Shown: positions 42,149 through 54,600, counted from the stretch's first letter. The stretch: DNA of 64,000 bases from Platanthera guangdongensis (GCA_039583875.1 CM077158.1:238010453-238074452), one strand, 5' to 3'. A program made the numbers and translations. The notes: a model not told the origin generated them from the letters alone.

Positions 42149-42490
42149 CATATTTGACCTCCAAGAGATCACCCGGAGCCCGGGCTCCGGACAAAAAAAT
42201 TTTGCCTCCAAACCGGAGCTTTGCGCTCCAATTTTAAGCGTTTCTAGGTCAAGAGAGGGCTCACAGCTCTTCTCCAATGGCATCGGGCTGATGGGTCTTC
42301 TCTGACGGCATCGACTTCGTGGCCCTTCTCCGACGAGGGCGGCTCTACTTCGGTGACATCTAAATCCCTTCTTCAACGGGCTCTAGTTCTCACAACCTTT
42401 TTCTGTTTATCTGTATCATGTTTTTTTTTTCATTTCTCTGTTGTCATGGATCTTATAGCACCCAGAAAAAATAATTCTAGAGAGCTTCAT
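42149..42490. other. Spacer with an 18-bp perfect palindrome
   Basis: No gene or element recognised. CCGGAGCCCGGGCTCCGG at 42173-42190 is a perfect palindrome. Further ccggag/ctccgg-type words lie nearby. A 10-bp T run occurs at about 42421. Confidence 0.5.
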
Positions 42491-44648
42491 TGTACCACCC
42501 CAATTTTCTAAAAGCAGGAAATGGTGTTCTAGAGGCTATCACCCGACAGTAGCTAGGTATCGCGCGGCGGTAGCTCCATTGTTAGCGTAGATAATGTTGA
42601 GAGCATTGAGTGAGGTGAGGTGACTCAACGCCTAGTATATTTCGCGGAGGTATGTTTCTAGCGTGCGGCGTTAGCCATTTTATTGTCCGAGCTCTCGGAA
42701 AGTTAACACCCAACGGTAGGGTTACTGCAGGCGGTAGCTTGACAATTTATTTGTCAAAGCGCTCGGGTTACTACCACGCGATGGTAGTAGCTATCACATG
42801 GCGATAACAGAGGCGGTCGTGATGTGACATTCGCAAGCTACAGGGAGGCGCTAGCATCCTAACGCTTGGCGTTAGTGATTCTGTAATGACGTGGCCACGT
42901 GGCGGCCTATAATTGGAGGGCCTGGGCGGTTACACGCGAAACGAGGCGGTACTGCACGGCGGTAGCTAGTTACCTCACGATGGTAGCTTTATATAAATGC
43001 CTGGTTCGGCCGTTTCCTCTTCGTTCTTCTGGAATTAGAGTGTTTGGCCTGGTTTTCTGGAGGAGGAGAAGCAGCGCGGAAGAATAGAGATCTTGCCGCT
43101 GTTCGTGTTTCGGGTCTCGGATTTGCAAGACGAGTTCAGATTTGCGGTGGTAAAGTCAGAGCAGTCGTTTTCAACCGTCTGGATTTCTCCCATGGCGCCA
43201 AAGCATAAATCAAGGGTAATGATCCTTTTCCTTGGACATATGAAGTCCTTTCTTTTGGCATTAGAGGGTAGACACTCCACGAACACGTGGATGTGGTTCT
43301 CCTGATGGGTAGATCCGTGTATCCCCGTTAATTTATATTTAGATCCGAAATCGAAGTACGGAATAGGCATGTTGTGTGAAGCCCATCCAGATAGGTTGGT
43401 CTGGATTGGTGATGTATGTATGTTTTGTATGCCGGAGAAGACTCTGTGGTTATTGTGTAGATTTCAGAGTCGCGGGGTGTGCGTATGACTGTGTTGAGAG
43501 TACTGGGGGCAGTCTCCCGGAAAACAGCCGAAAAGGGAGAAGAACTGATAGTCCATCCCCTACCGCGCGGGAGTAGTGCTACCGCCAGCAATAGCTTCTT
43601 GTAAGCTATGTTTGGTTGCAAAGCCTGTCTTTGGAAGACCTTTGGGCTATTGGTTGTGAATCCTGTCTCTGAGAGACTTGTGGGATATTTTTTGATTGAT
43701 AGTGAGCTTAATTTGCTCAGCTTTGGTGGCCATGAGTGCTAGCCTAAGTTTATAACCAGGTTATGAATAATACGAAAATAGGAAAGGGGATGCTGACCTG
43801 CATCGTGGCTTATGCGTCTGGCAAATTAAGCACGGGAAAAGACTGAATTGTACCCAACCCTTGTCATCTGTTTTGGAGTGAGTCATACAGTGGATCTGCA
43901 TATCATTATGACTTTGTCGGAGGCTTGGGATGTGGTCTCTGGCTGTGGCCCTATGAGACAAAATGCTCAAAAGTTGATGACCGTCTGTGAATGGTAGTGT
44001 GACCCTTGAGGTCTTGTGCAACAAGAGTGTTCCTTAGAGCACGAGGCATTGGGCGTTTGCGCCAACGTCTGTGGCGAATGGTGCTTAAGTTGCACGTTCC
44101 TATTGCCATGTTGTGGTTATACTAATGTCTGCAGGGAGGGAGCACCGCCACCCTGGGTGAGGGGTGGAGTCGTTATAATTTGGTCAACTAATGCTAACCG
44201 TTGTTTTTGTTTGCCACAGTACAGTGGAATGTTGCGTGCAGGTGCTGCTGATTCAAGTGGGAGGTAGCGGGCTGGAGCCCAGAAATGTTGTGCTGGCCCT
44301 CAAAGTCCAAAGTGAATACTTATGTTATTTTATCATTCATGTGTGGTCGACCTGCGTGCCGAAGTATGTAACACATTTTAATTCAAGTTGAACATTATAA
44401 GGACTTAAGGCCAAGATCTTATTTGTGTATTCGATTTACATTCCTAGTTGTAGTAGTGAACATTCATGCAGTTTTTGGGTTCTATTTTCAATCTTTAAAA
44501 TAATTTCGCTAGAATGCACTCTGTGTTAGGATGCTAAATATTAGATTATGGTTTCAATTCAGTAACTCCTTGGTCTGTCCGTAGTATATGGTGTCGGGCC
44601 CCGACCGGACCTTCTATTATATGTTGTGTGACGGATGAGGGTGTTACA
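42491..44648 (+). repeat. Gypsy-4 5' LTR (2.16 kb)
   Basis: Starts TGTACCACCCCAATTTTC and ends GAGGGTGTTACA, followed by a primer-site-like ttgatatcaaactctgg. A TATA box lies at 42989-42998. U3 (42530-42985) is rich in gcggtagct/gctaccgc words. The part near 43376-43460 (gcccatccagataggttggt, then ccggagaagactc) and the part near 44220-44360 resemble the LARD LTRs, so the two LTRs share ancestry. Confidence 0.65.
42989..42998 (+). promoter_or_regulatory. Gypsy-4 LTR TATA box
   Basis: GCTTTATATAAATGCC, directly downstream of the gcggtagc-rich part of U3. Confidence 0.6.
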
Positions 44649-45780
44649 AGTTGATATCAAACTCTGGTGTCGATCTTCCTTATTCGAATTTGTGGACGAA
44701 TTTTTTAAGGGGTGGTGAGCACTAGTATGTGCGTTGCCGTTATAACATAAAAGAACCCATGAATGTCCACTTAGGAATGAAAATACACATGTTTGAGGAA
44801 CTTGATTGTTCCAATGATTGCATTTTGTCAATCTATTTGTCTCCTAATTGAGTGTTTCACAATTATAGGTGACTAAAAGTGATGCAGAGCAATCACAATG
44901 TCAGCACTTTGCGAAAAGAAGTGCACCTAATGACATGCCTGTGACCCCCCTCCTTCGGTTGAAACCATACGAATGGTGGCGAAAGTTGTGTTCGCTATGA
45001 TTAATACCCATCATGTGAGGCATGTATGTCCCCTTGTCCCTGGGATGGCGTCAATACCAGTTGGCACTATGGTGCACATTGCAATAAGAAGAGCCTCAGA
45101 TTAGCAATTGAACATGCATCTGGTGTAGGGAGCGCACTTAGTTGAGGAGTATTTACATGTGTTTGTCATGATAAGGTGCTATGCAGAGTTTATGTTGGAG
45201 GATGAGCAGACTATAGTTAATAGATTTTATAACAGTCTGCGCGATGATTTACGACTTTTATTGGTCGGACCGAAGTTATTGGGATTCCGAGCGTTGGTGG
45301 AGTCGGCTAGATCGTTGGAGGTAGATTTGGAAAATGTCCACCAGTTGCCAGTGTGCATGGTACCAAAATCTGTAGTTTCTACAAAGTTTGAATACTGCAG
45401 GATGTGGCATAAGAGGTCTATAACATCTACTGCTCAAGCTCCATATGCTTGCCATACTTGTGGCAAGTCAGGACACCTTGCCCGCTATTGTCATGCTGAT
45501 GTCCCAAAGATAAAAAAAGCTAAGTCAGGAGAAGTTGCAGAGTGAGTTCCACTTACTTGCTATACGTGTGGCAAGATATGATATATTGTCAGAAAATGTT
45601 GGAGTGGTACTCCAGTGGAAAAGGAGACTGAGTCTGGAGCAACCTTTGGGCGAGGAGGCCCAATCCACTATTATAACTGTGGCAAGCTGGGACATATAGC
45701 CCGTGACTGTTGGGGTGGGCTTTCGAAGACAAAGGAAAAGGCAAAAGGCCAGAAGCAACTGGACGAGATGACAGGTACGG
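44649..45780 (+). pseudogene. Gypsy-4 gag
   Basis: The readable part starts near 45159: EFMLEDEQTIVNRFYNSLRD, GFRALVESARSLEVDLENV. Three zinc knuckles follow in tandem. The first is intact (CHTCGKSGHLARYC). The second is broken by TGA (CYTCGKI*YIVRKC). The third has lost its first Cys (YYNCGKLGHIARDC). The capsid N-terminus (44880-45150) is degraded and a TGA lies at 45543-45545. The core resembles the gag of the TR-GAG element at 49454-50626. Nothing downstream of gag survives. Confidence 0.7.
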
Positions 45781-46097
45781 TTTAGTTTATAGCTTTTATA
45801 CTTATGACTTGATTAGTTACTGGTATATGACTTGTGTAAGGTAGGCTTTGTTCTACTCTTAGTTGTACAAAGCACTGTTCGTTGCAGGGCTTCTCGCTTC
45901 TTAGTATCTAAGGTTGTCGTGTGGTTTGTCCTAGTACTTCCCGGTATATCGTTTATGGGTATACAAACCAAACAGAAACATTATCATTAAAGATCATATG
46001 TGGTTTGATCTTATGCATGGACTGACTCTCGGAGCAGGATGCATAGGTTGTCTACAACTCTAACGGGTCACACTAGGGCAAAACATTGAACGCGAGT
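45781..46097. other. Unassigned spacer
   Basis: No open frame or motif recognised; probably decayed gypsy-4 sequence up to the copia-3 LTR. Confidence 0.4.
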
Positions 46098-46862
46098 GTT
46101 GGGTCCATTGATCCACATGACCCAGATTTGTAAGAAGTCAAACAAGTCAATGCCACACACACAAGTTGTATTTGATGTGCATGTGAGTTTATGTATGCAA
46201 GTAAACACCAAGCAAGCTGGTGGACAGGCAGGGATTTGGCTAAGTCCACAAGCATTGAGTAAAGCAAGCTCACTCAACGCCAGGTGCAGTGTGAAAACTT
46301 GAAGAAACGTCTAAGGACAAAAGTGTCGAGAAAATTCAGACAGACGTGTCGAGACAAAGATGTCGACACCTATATAGAAGAAGTGTTGAGATAATTCAGA
46401 CAGAAGTGTCGAGACAGCTCAGGACAGTAGTGTCGAGACAACTCAACTGTCTCAACACAGTGAAAATCTGAAAAGCAGCTAAGTCCAGATGTGTTGAGTG
46501 AAGTCTATTCACTCACCGCCAGGTAAGTAAAATCATTGGCTATAGCTAGGTTACTCTAAGCTTAACATTTGGCTAGCGGAAAATGTGGCTAAAAGCACAA
46601 GCGTCGAGTGTAGTCAACTCACTAAATGCCTTACATCAAAAGGCTGTGAGATAGGCAAAGCCTAAGAAGAAACAACAAAAATGTGGCTAAGGCCACAGGC
46701 ATTGAGTGTAGTCTACTCATTCAATGGCATACAACAAAAAATTGTGAGACTAGCTGAGACAACCAAAGCCTTAAGAGAAAATGACTAGGAAGTGGCTATG
46801 TACACATGGATTGAGTGAAGTCCACTCACTCAACGTCATATATCAAAATCGTTGAGTATTGC
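46098..46862 (+). repeat. Copia-3 5' LTR, first part, with hairpin motifs
   Basis: Starts TGTTGGGTCCATTG. It contains GTGTCGAGACA words (46320-46460) like copia-2. It also has hairpin words GCRTTGAGTGA...TCACTCAACGC at about 46252, 46492, 46607, 46700 and 46809. Ends in attgc, the duplicated target of the TR-GAG element. Confidence 0.8.
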
Positions 46863-49060
46863 TGTAACGCCACCACTCGTCTCATGGCATATAACGGTGG
46901 GTCCGGCCGGGGCCCCACGCCATATGTCACAGACAAGCAACGAAATTACTTGTGAAAATCAAAATCTACTCACATCCTATCTCAAAACATTCTAGCGCAA
47001 CATTTTACGTTAACATGAACTCAACCCAAAGAATGTCCACTACTATATAAACTCCACATTTATATATCAAAACAAGGAATGTATACAACTCTCACACACT
47101 GTCCTTAAGGCCTTACAGATTTCTCTTTTTGCACAAATACATTTTCGTACATCGGCATGCAGGACTGCCACACATAAAATCCAACCACGTTTTCTTCGCA
47201 CGACCTTCAAGGGCCTTTAGCAGCAATCTTTCCATTCCGCTCAAGTAAATCCATTCAAGCATCAACACCTGCAATTAGCCATCCAATCCAAAGCGGAAAA
47301 CAAAGTAACGGTCAGTAAATTAGCTGACCACTTATAACGACCCTACCCCTTACCCGAGGCAGTGGTTCCTTCCCTGTATGCATTGCCATCCATATAATTA
47401 TCAAACTACCAATCACAATCACATCACAAACGCTGGTATCCACCAGACGTTCCATGCACTCAGGGCACCTTACGGTGTACCGGTCTCCATGGCAACACCA
47501 CCGATTAAAGGTTATTAACGTGTTGGCTGGCCGGTCCTAGTCCACCAGTGCGCAGACCAGCGACATTTCGCCCAGACCACTCAGAGGTGAGAACCTCACG
47601 GCAAACTTGAGCATTAACAAATCGATCCACCATGACGGTGCAGCAAGTAGGGTCTGCCTCACTTCCTCCCACACCTTGCCATATTGACCTCTCGTAACCA
47701 GGGCAGGTCAGCCTTTCCCGTTGCCCAAACCGTCAGTAGCACAGTACTAGACGCGGGTCGGCCTTCCCTCCTGATTACTACAGCTTTTCACTCTCTCAGA
47801 GCCATTAGCGCTCATAGCCCTCACACCACAAGGAGCTTACACGAAGTACCCCAAATCCATCCAACCATTCATTCACACATTCATACACACCATCCAGAAT
47901 TATAAAGCATGCACAATTATCAAATACACAGAGTCTTCTCCGGTTTACCCATAATCATCACCAATCCAGACTATCCGTCCAGATGGGCATCACACAGCAT
48001 GCCTATGCCATACTCCACACTTTCGGCTCTAGATGCAAACTCAACCAATGAATCACTTCCGCGATCCATCTCTTGGTGGAGGATTCCATGCACATGCATA
48101 AAGAGAGGACTTCGATGTCCAAGAAGGAGATCGTTACCCTTGAAGATCGTTTTGGAGCCATGAATCAGCCGAATGGAAATCACCGTCTCAGCCTTGCCTT
48201 CACGAATCTGAACTCGGATCTTCAATCCACACTCTGCAGCTCCTCCAGCAGAGGCTTTCCTCCTTCCTCCTTTCCTTCCCTTGACCTTTCTCTCTCTTGG
48301 AATGAGAAGGAGAAGAAGAAGATGAAAATGAGGGGATAATCCTCATTTCTCGGCCATATAGCAGCAAGGAGCAATCTGAGCCATCAGATCCCATAGTAAG
48401 AAAAGGAACGGCTAGAAAATTTCCTGAAAATAGCTCTCTCGGGTCTGACACGCCCTGTGACACGCCCGTGTCACAGGCCGTGTCCCCTAAGAGGTGCACG
48501 AACCGCCTTATCCAACCTTATCCACACCAAGGTGACACGCCCATGACACACCCGTGTCAGCATAATCCCGCCCGTGATACGGGGCGTGTAACCCACTCGA
48601 GACCTACTCGAGAGGACCTACTCGAGAGAAAACCAACTACTCGAGTACCCAGAAAGGACACGCTCGTGTCACAGGGTGACACGCCCGTGTCACCCCCTCT
48701 TACTCGAGTACTTTTCCACCTACTCGAGTACATTTGGACCTACACGAGAGCTACTCGAGCATGAGCGGGACACGCCCTGTGACACGCCCGTGTCACATGC
48801 CGTGTACCCTCTACCCAACGATCGTCGAGCGCAGTTCGTCGACCTAAAGAGAGTCGTCGACTAAGGGAGGACACACCCTGGGTCACGCCCCCGACAAGCC
48901 AGTGTCACGAGCGTGTACCTCCCGAAAATTCATCGACTGAACTTCGTCGACCGAAATTCGTCGAATTCACTCAACCCGAGCAGGACATGCCCTAGGGCAC
49001 GCCCGTGTCCCAGGCCGTGTCAACCAATCTTTATCCGTTTCTCGAATTTGGGCTGTTACA
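46863..49060 (-). repeat. TR-GAG 3' LTR, palindrome-rich U3 at 48441-49030
   Basis: The U3 part contains repeated palindromic words gacacgcccgtgtcac and ctactcgagta, and gtcgac-type words (48830-48960). A weak TATA-like GCTATATGGCC lies near 48352-48360 on the minus strand. Confidence 0.8.
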
Positions 49061-49453
49061 ACCCTCCCCTCCTTCAAAGAAATTTCGTCCTCGAAATTTG
49101 GCTCACTCCAATCAGCCACATAATCACACAATATTGCACCCACTACAACCGAGCACTCAAAGAGGCGAGCCGGGTTTGAGCTCAGAGGCCGCGGCTTGTC
49201 TCACCCCAAGGCATCGCACAAACAAACCAACATACAACACATACAACAACACATCCCTAACTTCCATCTGTGCACATGCAGCCACAAAATTTATAAAGTG
49301 ATCAAAAACAAACAAACAAACACATCATCAAACTATATCACAATCGAGCGATCACTTCCATATCACAAGGGTGCACCAACATTTCAACATATAATGTGAC
49401 ATAGAACATGTACAACATTATTCACATCCCCAAAATGATACAAGTCACTATCC

Positions 49454-50626
49454 TTACTTCCGCTCAGCCCCTCGATTTTGCAGTTCTCGCGTAAGAGCCA
49501 AATTAAACACACGAGGCTGAATTTCACCAACTGAGCTTTGCGGCTCTTGTACTCTTAAATTGTGCAATCGAGGTTGCGTCCGGGCTGCAGATGATTCAAC
49601 CACTGCTTTACCCTTGTCTTCATAAGACGCACCGGTCTTTTTCTCACTTTTGGAAGGGCCACTCCAACAATCACAGGCGATATGTCCCGGCTTTCTGCAC
49701 TTAAAACATGTGAGTATTTCACTTCGTCCTTGCCCATAGGTTGCCCCAGACGAAACAGTAAACGGAGTCGATTCAGTCCTGAACTTTTTCTTCTCTTGTC
49801 TCTTAAACTCCAACTGTTCTGCTTGTGGAACTTTAAATTCCTGTTTTTCCACCACCAAGCTCCTCTTCTCTTGTACCCGCTTTAGATCTTTCTCCAACGC
49901 CCGGGCTGTATTTACTAATGCTTGGAAGCCTTGGCTCACCGAACTCAGGAGTGCCTACCGCAACTCGCCGCGCAATCCCTCATAAAACCGATTCGTCTTT
50001 TGTGCTTCCTCAGCGAAAGTAGACCCCGCATAACGCCCCAGTCTGGTGAACTCATGCAGGTAAGTATCAATATCCCGCTCACCCTGCACCAGACGTAGAA
50101 ACTCATTCTTCATGGCAATCCGCTGCGCTACTGGCACATACTTTGCCAGAAATAACTGTGAGAATTCTTCGATTAATACTTCTTCCAATCTTTGTCCCAC
50201 CAAGTGATGCACTTCCACTTCATCCCACCACATTCGTGCATCACCTTCCAATAGAAATGTGGCTAAAGTCACTTTCTGTGCCTCCGCAGTCCTGAGGGCA
50301 GTCAGCATCCGCTTCACTCTTGCCAGCCAATCCTCTGCCTGCGTTGGGGAGATCGCCCCACCAAATGTAGGTGGATGAAAGTCCATAAACCGCTTCAACT
50401 GCTCATCTGTCCCTGGTTCTTCCATTACAACTTCAGCACACCCTTGCATTGCATCAGGCCATACTGGCACCCCTGCAGGCCTTGCCTGTCCAGTAGGTTG
50501 TGCCTGTAATACCGCCAGCACCGTCTCAGTCACCACACGTATAGTCTCCGCCGAAGGAGGTATAAGTGCTTTAAACTGGTGCTGCACTCTCATCGGACCG
50601 CTGGGGCTCCGACTGTCCAGCACCAC
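49454..50626 (-). pseudogene. TR-GAG gag with one in-frame stop between capsid and nucleocapsid
   Basis: The frame starts MVLDSRSPSGPMRVQHQFKA at 50626. The capsid core reads FMDFHPPTFGGAISPTQAED, WLARVKRMLTALRTAEAQKV, MWWDEVEVHHLVG, VPVAQRIAMKNEFLRLVQGE and NRFYEGLRGELR. TAG at 49955-49957 follows (in place of a probable Gln). The same frame then continues ALLSSVSQGFQALVNTARAL to the zinc knuckle CFKCRKPGHIACDC (near 49665-49705) and ends at 49454. Otherwise there is no lesion over 390 codons. Whether the stop is a mutation or is read through cannot be told from sequence alone. Confidence 0.8.
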
Positions 50627-50801
50627 TCCTCGTCACCTATCAATGTCAAAACACCATTAATTAGTCCTATCATAATATTCCTTATACATTGACTACACAC
50701 TCACGCACTTCTCGTGCATGAAATACATTCCTAGTGGACATTCGTGAGTTCAATTATGTTCTCTCCTCCCAAACAATCTCAACCTAACTTTGATACCACT
50801 T

Positions 50802-53020
50802 TGTAACGCCCCCACTCGTCTCATGACATATAACGGTGGGTCCGGCCGGGACCCCACACCATATGTCACAGATAAGCGACAGAATTACTTGTGGAAATCA
50901 AAATCTACTCGCATCCTATCTCAAAACATTCTAGCGCAGTATTTTACGTTAACAGGAACTCAACCTAGAGAATGTCCACTACTATATAAACTCCACATTT
51001 ATATATCAAAACCAGGAATGTATACAACTCACACACACTGGCCTTAAGGCCTTACAGATTTCTCTTTTTGCACAAATACATTTTCGTACATCGGCACGCA
51101 GGCCAGCCACACATAAAATCCAACCATGTTTTCTTCGCATGGCCTTCAAGGGCCTTTAGCAGCAATCTTTCCATTCCGCTCAAGTAAATCCATTCAAGCA
51201 TCAACACTTGCAATTAGCCATCCAATCCAAAGCGGAAAACAAAGTAACGGTCAGCAAATTAGCTGACCACTTATAACGACCCTACCCCTTACCCGGGCAG
51301 TGGTTCCTTCCCTGTATGCATTGCCATCCATATAATTATCAAGCTACCAATCGCAATCACATCACAAACGCTGGTATCCACCAGACGTTCTGTACACTCA
51401 GGGCACCTTACGGTGTACCATACTTCGTGGCAACACCACCGATTAGAGGTTATTAACGTGTTGGCTGGCAGGTCCTAGTCCACCAGCGCGCAGACCAGCG
51501 ACATTCCGCCCAGACCACTCAGAGATGAGAACCTCACGACAAACTTGAGCATTAACAAATTGATCCACCATGATGGTGCATCAAGTAGGGTCTGCCTCAC
51601 TTCCTCCCACACCTTGCCATATCAACCTCCCGTAATCAGGGCAGGTTAGCCTTTCCCGTTACCCAAACCGTGAGTAGCGCAGTACTAGACGCGGGTCGTC
51701 CTTCCCTCCTGATTACTACAGCTTTTCGCTCTCTCAGAGCCATTAGCGCTCATAGCGCTCACACCACAAGGAGCTTACACAAAGCACCCCAAATCCATCT
51801 AACCATTCATTCACACATTCATACACACCATCCAGAATTATAAAGCATGCATAGTTATAAAATCCACAGAGTCTTCTCCGGTTTACCCATAATCATCACC
51901 AATCCAGACTATCCGTCCAGATGGGCTTCACACAGCATGCCTATGCCGTACTCCACACTTTCGGCTCTAGATGCAAACTCAACCAATGAATCACTTCCGC
52001 GATCTACCTCTTGGTGGAGGATTCTATGCACATGCATAAAGAGAGGACTTCGATGTCCAAGAAGGAGATCGTTACCCTTGAAGATTATTTCGGAGCCATG
52101 AATCAGCCGGATGGAACTCACCGTCTCAGCCTTGCCTCCACGAATCCGAACTAGGATCTTCAATTCACACTCCGCAGCTCCTCCAGCAGTGGCTTTCCTC
52201 CTTCCTCCTTTCCTTCCCTTGGCCTTTCTCTCTCTTGGAATGAGAAGGAGAAGAAGAAGATGAAAATGAGGGGATAATCCTCATTTCTCGGCCATATAAC
52301 AGCAAGGAGCAATCTGAGCCATCAGATCTCATAGGAACAAAAGGAATGCCCTGAACATTTCCTGAAAATAGCTCTCTCAGGTCTGACACGCCCTGTGACA
52401 CGCCCGTGTCACAGGCCGTGTCCCCTAAACGGTGCACGAACCACCTTATCCAACCTTATCCACACCAAGGTGACACGCCCATGACACGCCCGTATCGGCC
52501 TAGTCATGCCCGTGACACAGGGCGTGTAACCCACTCGAGACCTACTCGAGAGGACCTACTCGAGAGAAAACCAACTACTCGAGTACCCAGAAAGGACACG
52601 CCCGTGTCACAGGGTGACACGCCTGTGTCACAGGGTGACACGCCCGTGTCACCCCATCTTACTCGAGTACTTTTCCACCTACTCGAGTACATTTCGACCT
52701 ACACGAGAGCTACTCGAGTATGAGCGGGACACACCATGTGACACGCCCGTATCACAGGCCGTGTACCCTCTACCTGACGATTATCGAGCGCAGTTCGTCG
52801 ACCTAAAGAGAGTCGTCGACTAGGGGAGGACACGCCCTGGGTCACGCCACCGACACGCCCGTGTCACGGGCGTATACCTCCCAAAAATTCATCGACCGAA
52901 CTTCGTCGACCGAAATTCGTCGAACGCACTCAACCCAAACAGGACACGCCCTGGGACACGCCCGTATCCCAGGCCGTGTTAACCAATCTTTTTTACGTTT
53001 CTCAAATTTGGGCTGTTACA
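50802..53020 (-). repeat. TR-GAG 5' LTR, palindrome-rich U3 at 52381-52995
   Basis: Closely matches 46863-49060 with scattered substitutions and small indels (21 bp longer), including an extra acacgcctgtgtcacagggtg unit near 52617. So it is moderately young. Confidence 0.8.
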
Positions 53021-53025
53021 ATTGC

Positions 53026-54581
53026 TCAGTCAGTCAAAGTCACAAAAATTTTGTGTAAATATTTTACTAAGTCCACAGGCGTTGAGTGAAGCTCACTCAC
53101 TCAATGCCATGTGATAAAAAGTGTTGACTGATTCTCATCCAGTCAGAGCCAGTGTTTTCAGACACTGAAAATTGGCCAAGTCCAATGGCGTTGAGTGTAG
53201 CTCACTCAATTCCAGATAACAAAATATCTGTTAAGTAGTTTTGCGTTGAGTGAAGACTCACTCAACGCCAACTGACAAAATCTGTATAAGTAACATGGCG
53301 TTGAGTGATGAAGGCTCACTCAACGCCAAGTGACAGAAAGTTTGGCTAAGGCAAAAAGCATTGAGTGATGAAGACGCACTCAACGCTCTCAATGTGTGGT
53401 GACAAAAAAATCTATCTAAGTGTTTTTGGTGTTGAGTGAACCATATTCACTCAAAGCCTATGGTAATGTTTGATTTTGGCTAAATCCATAGATGGTTGAC
53501 ATCAGTATGAGTCAGCAAAAGTCAACGTAATTCAAAATCGTTGTGGGAAAGATGGAGTAAGTCATTGATGGCACCGGTGGAAAGCTTTTGTTGTCGTCTA
53601 CAAATGGAAGGTGACAAATGGGCAATTAAGGCTGGGCCCCATAGCGCAAAGAGCCGTTTACCGATGAACAATAAAAGGTAAAGTTGGCTGAGTTGACAAC
53701 AACCATTTTAGGATTTTCTGAATATGCAATTGCAGCTGAGCATCGTCTTCTTCCTCGCCATTGCTGCCGAGCCAGAAGAATCTGTTTAGTTCAGTCAACC
53801 TGAAAGTTAAAAGTGTTAGCTGCTGCAATCATCATCTACGACAGCAGGTACAGAAGTGATTTCTAAGAAGGAAAAAATAGAGGCAAATCATAAAGCTTTG
53901 CAAGAGAAGGTTGCAGACTGAAGAAGATTCTAATTGTCAAGTCTAGTGTCTTGATCAACAAAAGCTTGGACTGAAATCTGCTCAGTCCAGGAAGAAGTGG
54001 ACACAAAGTACTTACTCTGGTGTCAATTCAAAACAAACACCTTCCATTCTTTCTATAGGATTCTGTGTAGAGTTTGAGGTTATAGGCCTGATTTATAAAG
54101 GCTGAGAGATTGGATTTTGCGAGGAATCTGAGTGAGTAAGCCTGTATTATAAAGGCTGAGTGTAGGATCCATTTTGGATCTGAGTGTAGGGCCGTCCTCC
54201 CAGCCTGAGTGGTAGGGTCGTTGGCCTGAGGTAGGTGGTTGTATAGCGACTGAGTTATAGGGCCTTGTGCTTGAGGAGCAAGTCTTGGAGGAGAATTAGT
54301 GATCCTACGGGATCGACTTGTAAGCTCATCAGGAGTCGAGTTTTCGGGAAAGGGCCAGATCTAACATACTGTTAGAAAGGTGCAGAGGGACAGTGAGCGT
54401 ACCCAAGATCGGGGAACCACTATAAACAACTGTGTCGTCTGTGATTTATCTTGAAAGCTAAAAATAACCTAATCACTAAGTACAACTATCTGGTAGAACT
54501 TAAAAAGACTTGAAGTAATACCAAAAACCTATTCACCCTCCCCCTATAGGTGTTTAGCTGACATTGAAAACAAGACTTTCA
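53026..54581 (+). repeat. Copia-3 5' LTR, second part
   Basis: Hairpin words continue at about 53088, 53189, 53245, 53301, 53369 and 53430. The best one is GCGTTGAGTGA-aga-CTCACTCAACGC near 53245. The transcribed part has 'ggctgagtgtagg' words (54100-54200) and 'cctattcaccctcccc' near the end, both also seen in copia-2. Ends ...AAGACTTTCA. Confidence 0.8.
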
Positions 54582-54600
54582 AGTGATATCAGAGGGAGGT
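54582..54600 (+). other. Copia-3 primer binding site
   Basis: AGTGATATCAGAGGGAGG follows the LTR directly, initiator-Met type with one change. Confidence 0.75.

Larger units (their letters stand above)
46863..53020 (-). mobile_element. TR-GAG: non-autonomous gypsy element with gag only, 6.16 kb
   Basis: LTRs 46863-49060 (2,198 bp) and 50802-53020 (2,219 bp) start TGTAAC and end TTACA on both strands' readings. The target duplication is attgc (46858-46862, 53021-53025). The primer site on the minus strand is AAGTGGTATCAAAGTTAGG (50783-50801). The polypurine tract is AGGAGGGGAGGGT (49061-49073). The 1,741-bp interior encodes gag and nothing else, the known TR-GAG arrangement. Confidence 0.9.

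Noticed and set aside
47684..48339. Short frames in the TR-GAG LTR present in both LTR copies
   Set aside because: Duplication is explained by the LTRs. The frames are under 100 codons, lack domains and run antisense and sense alike.
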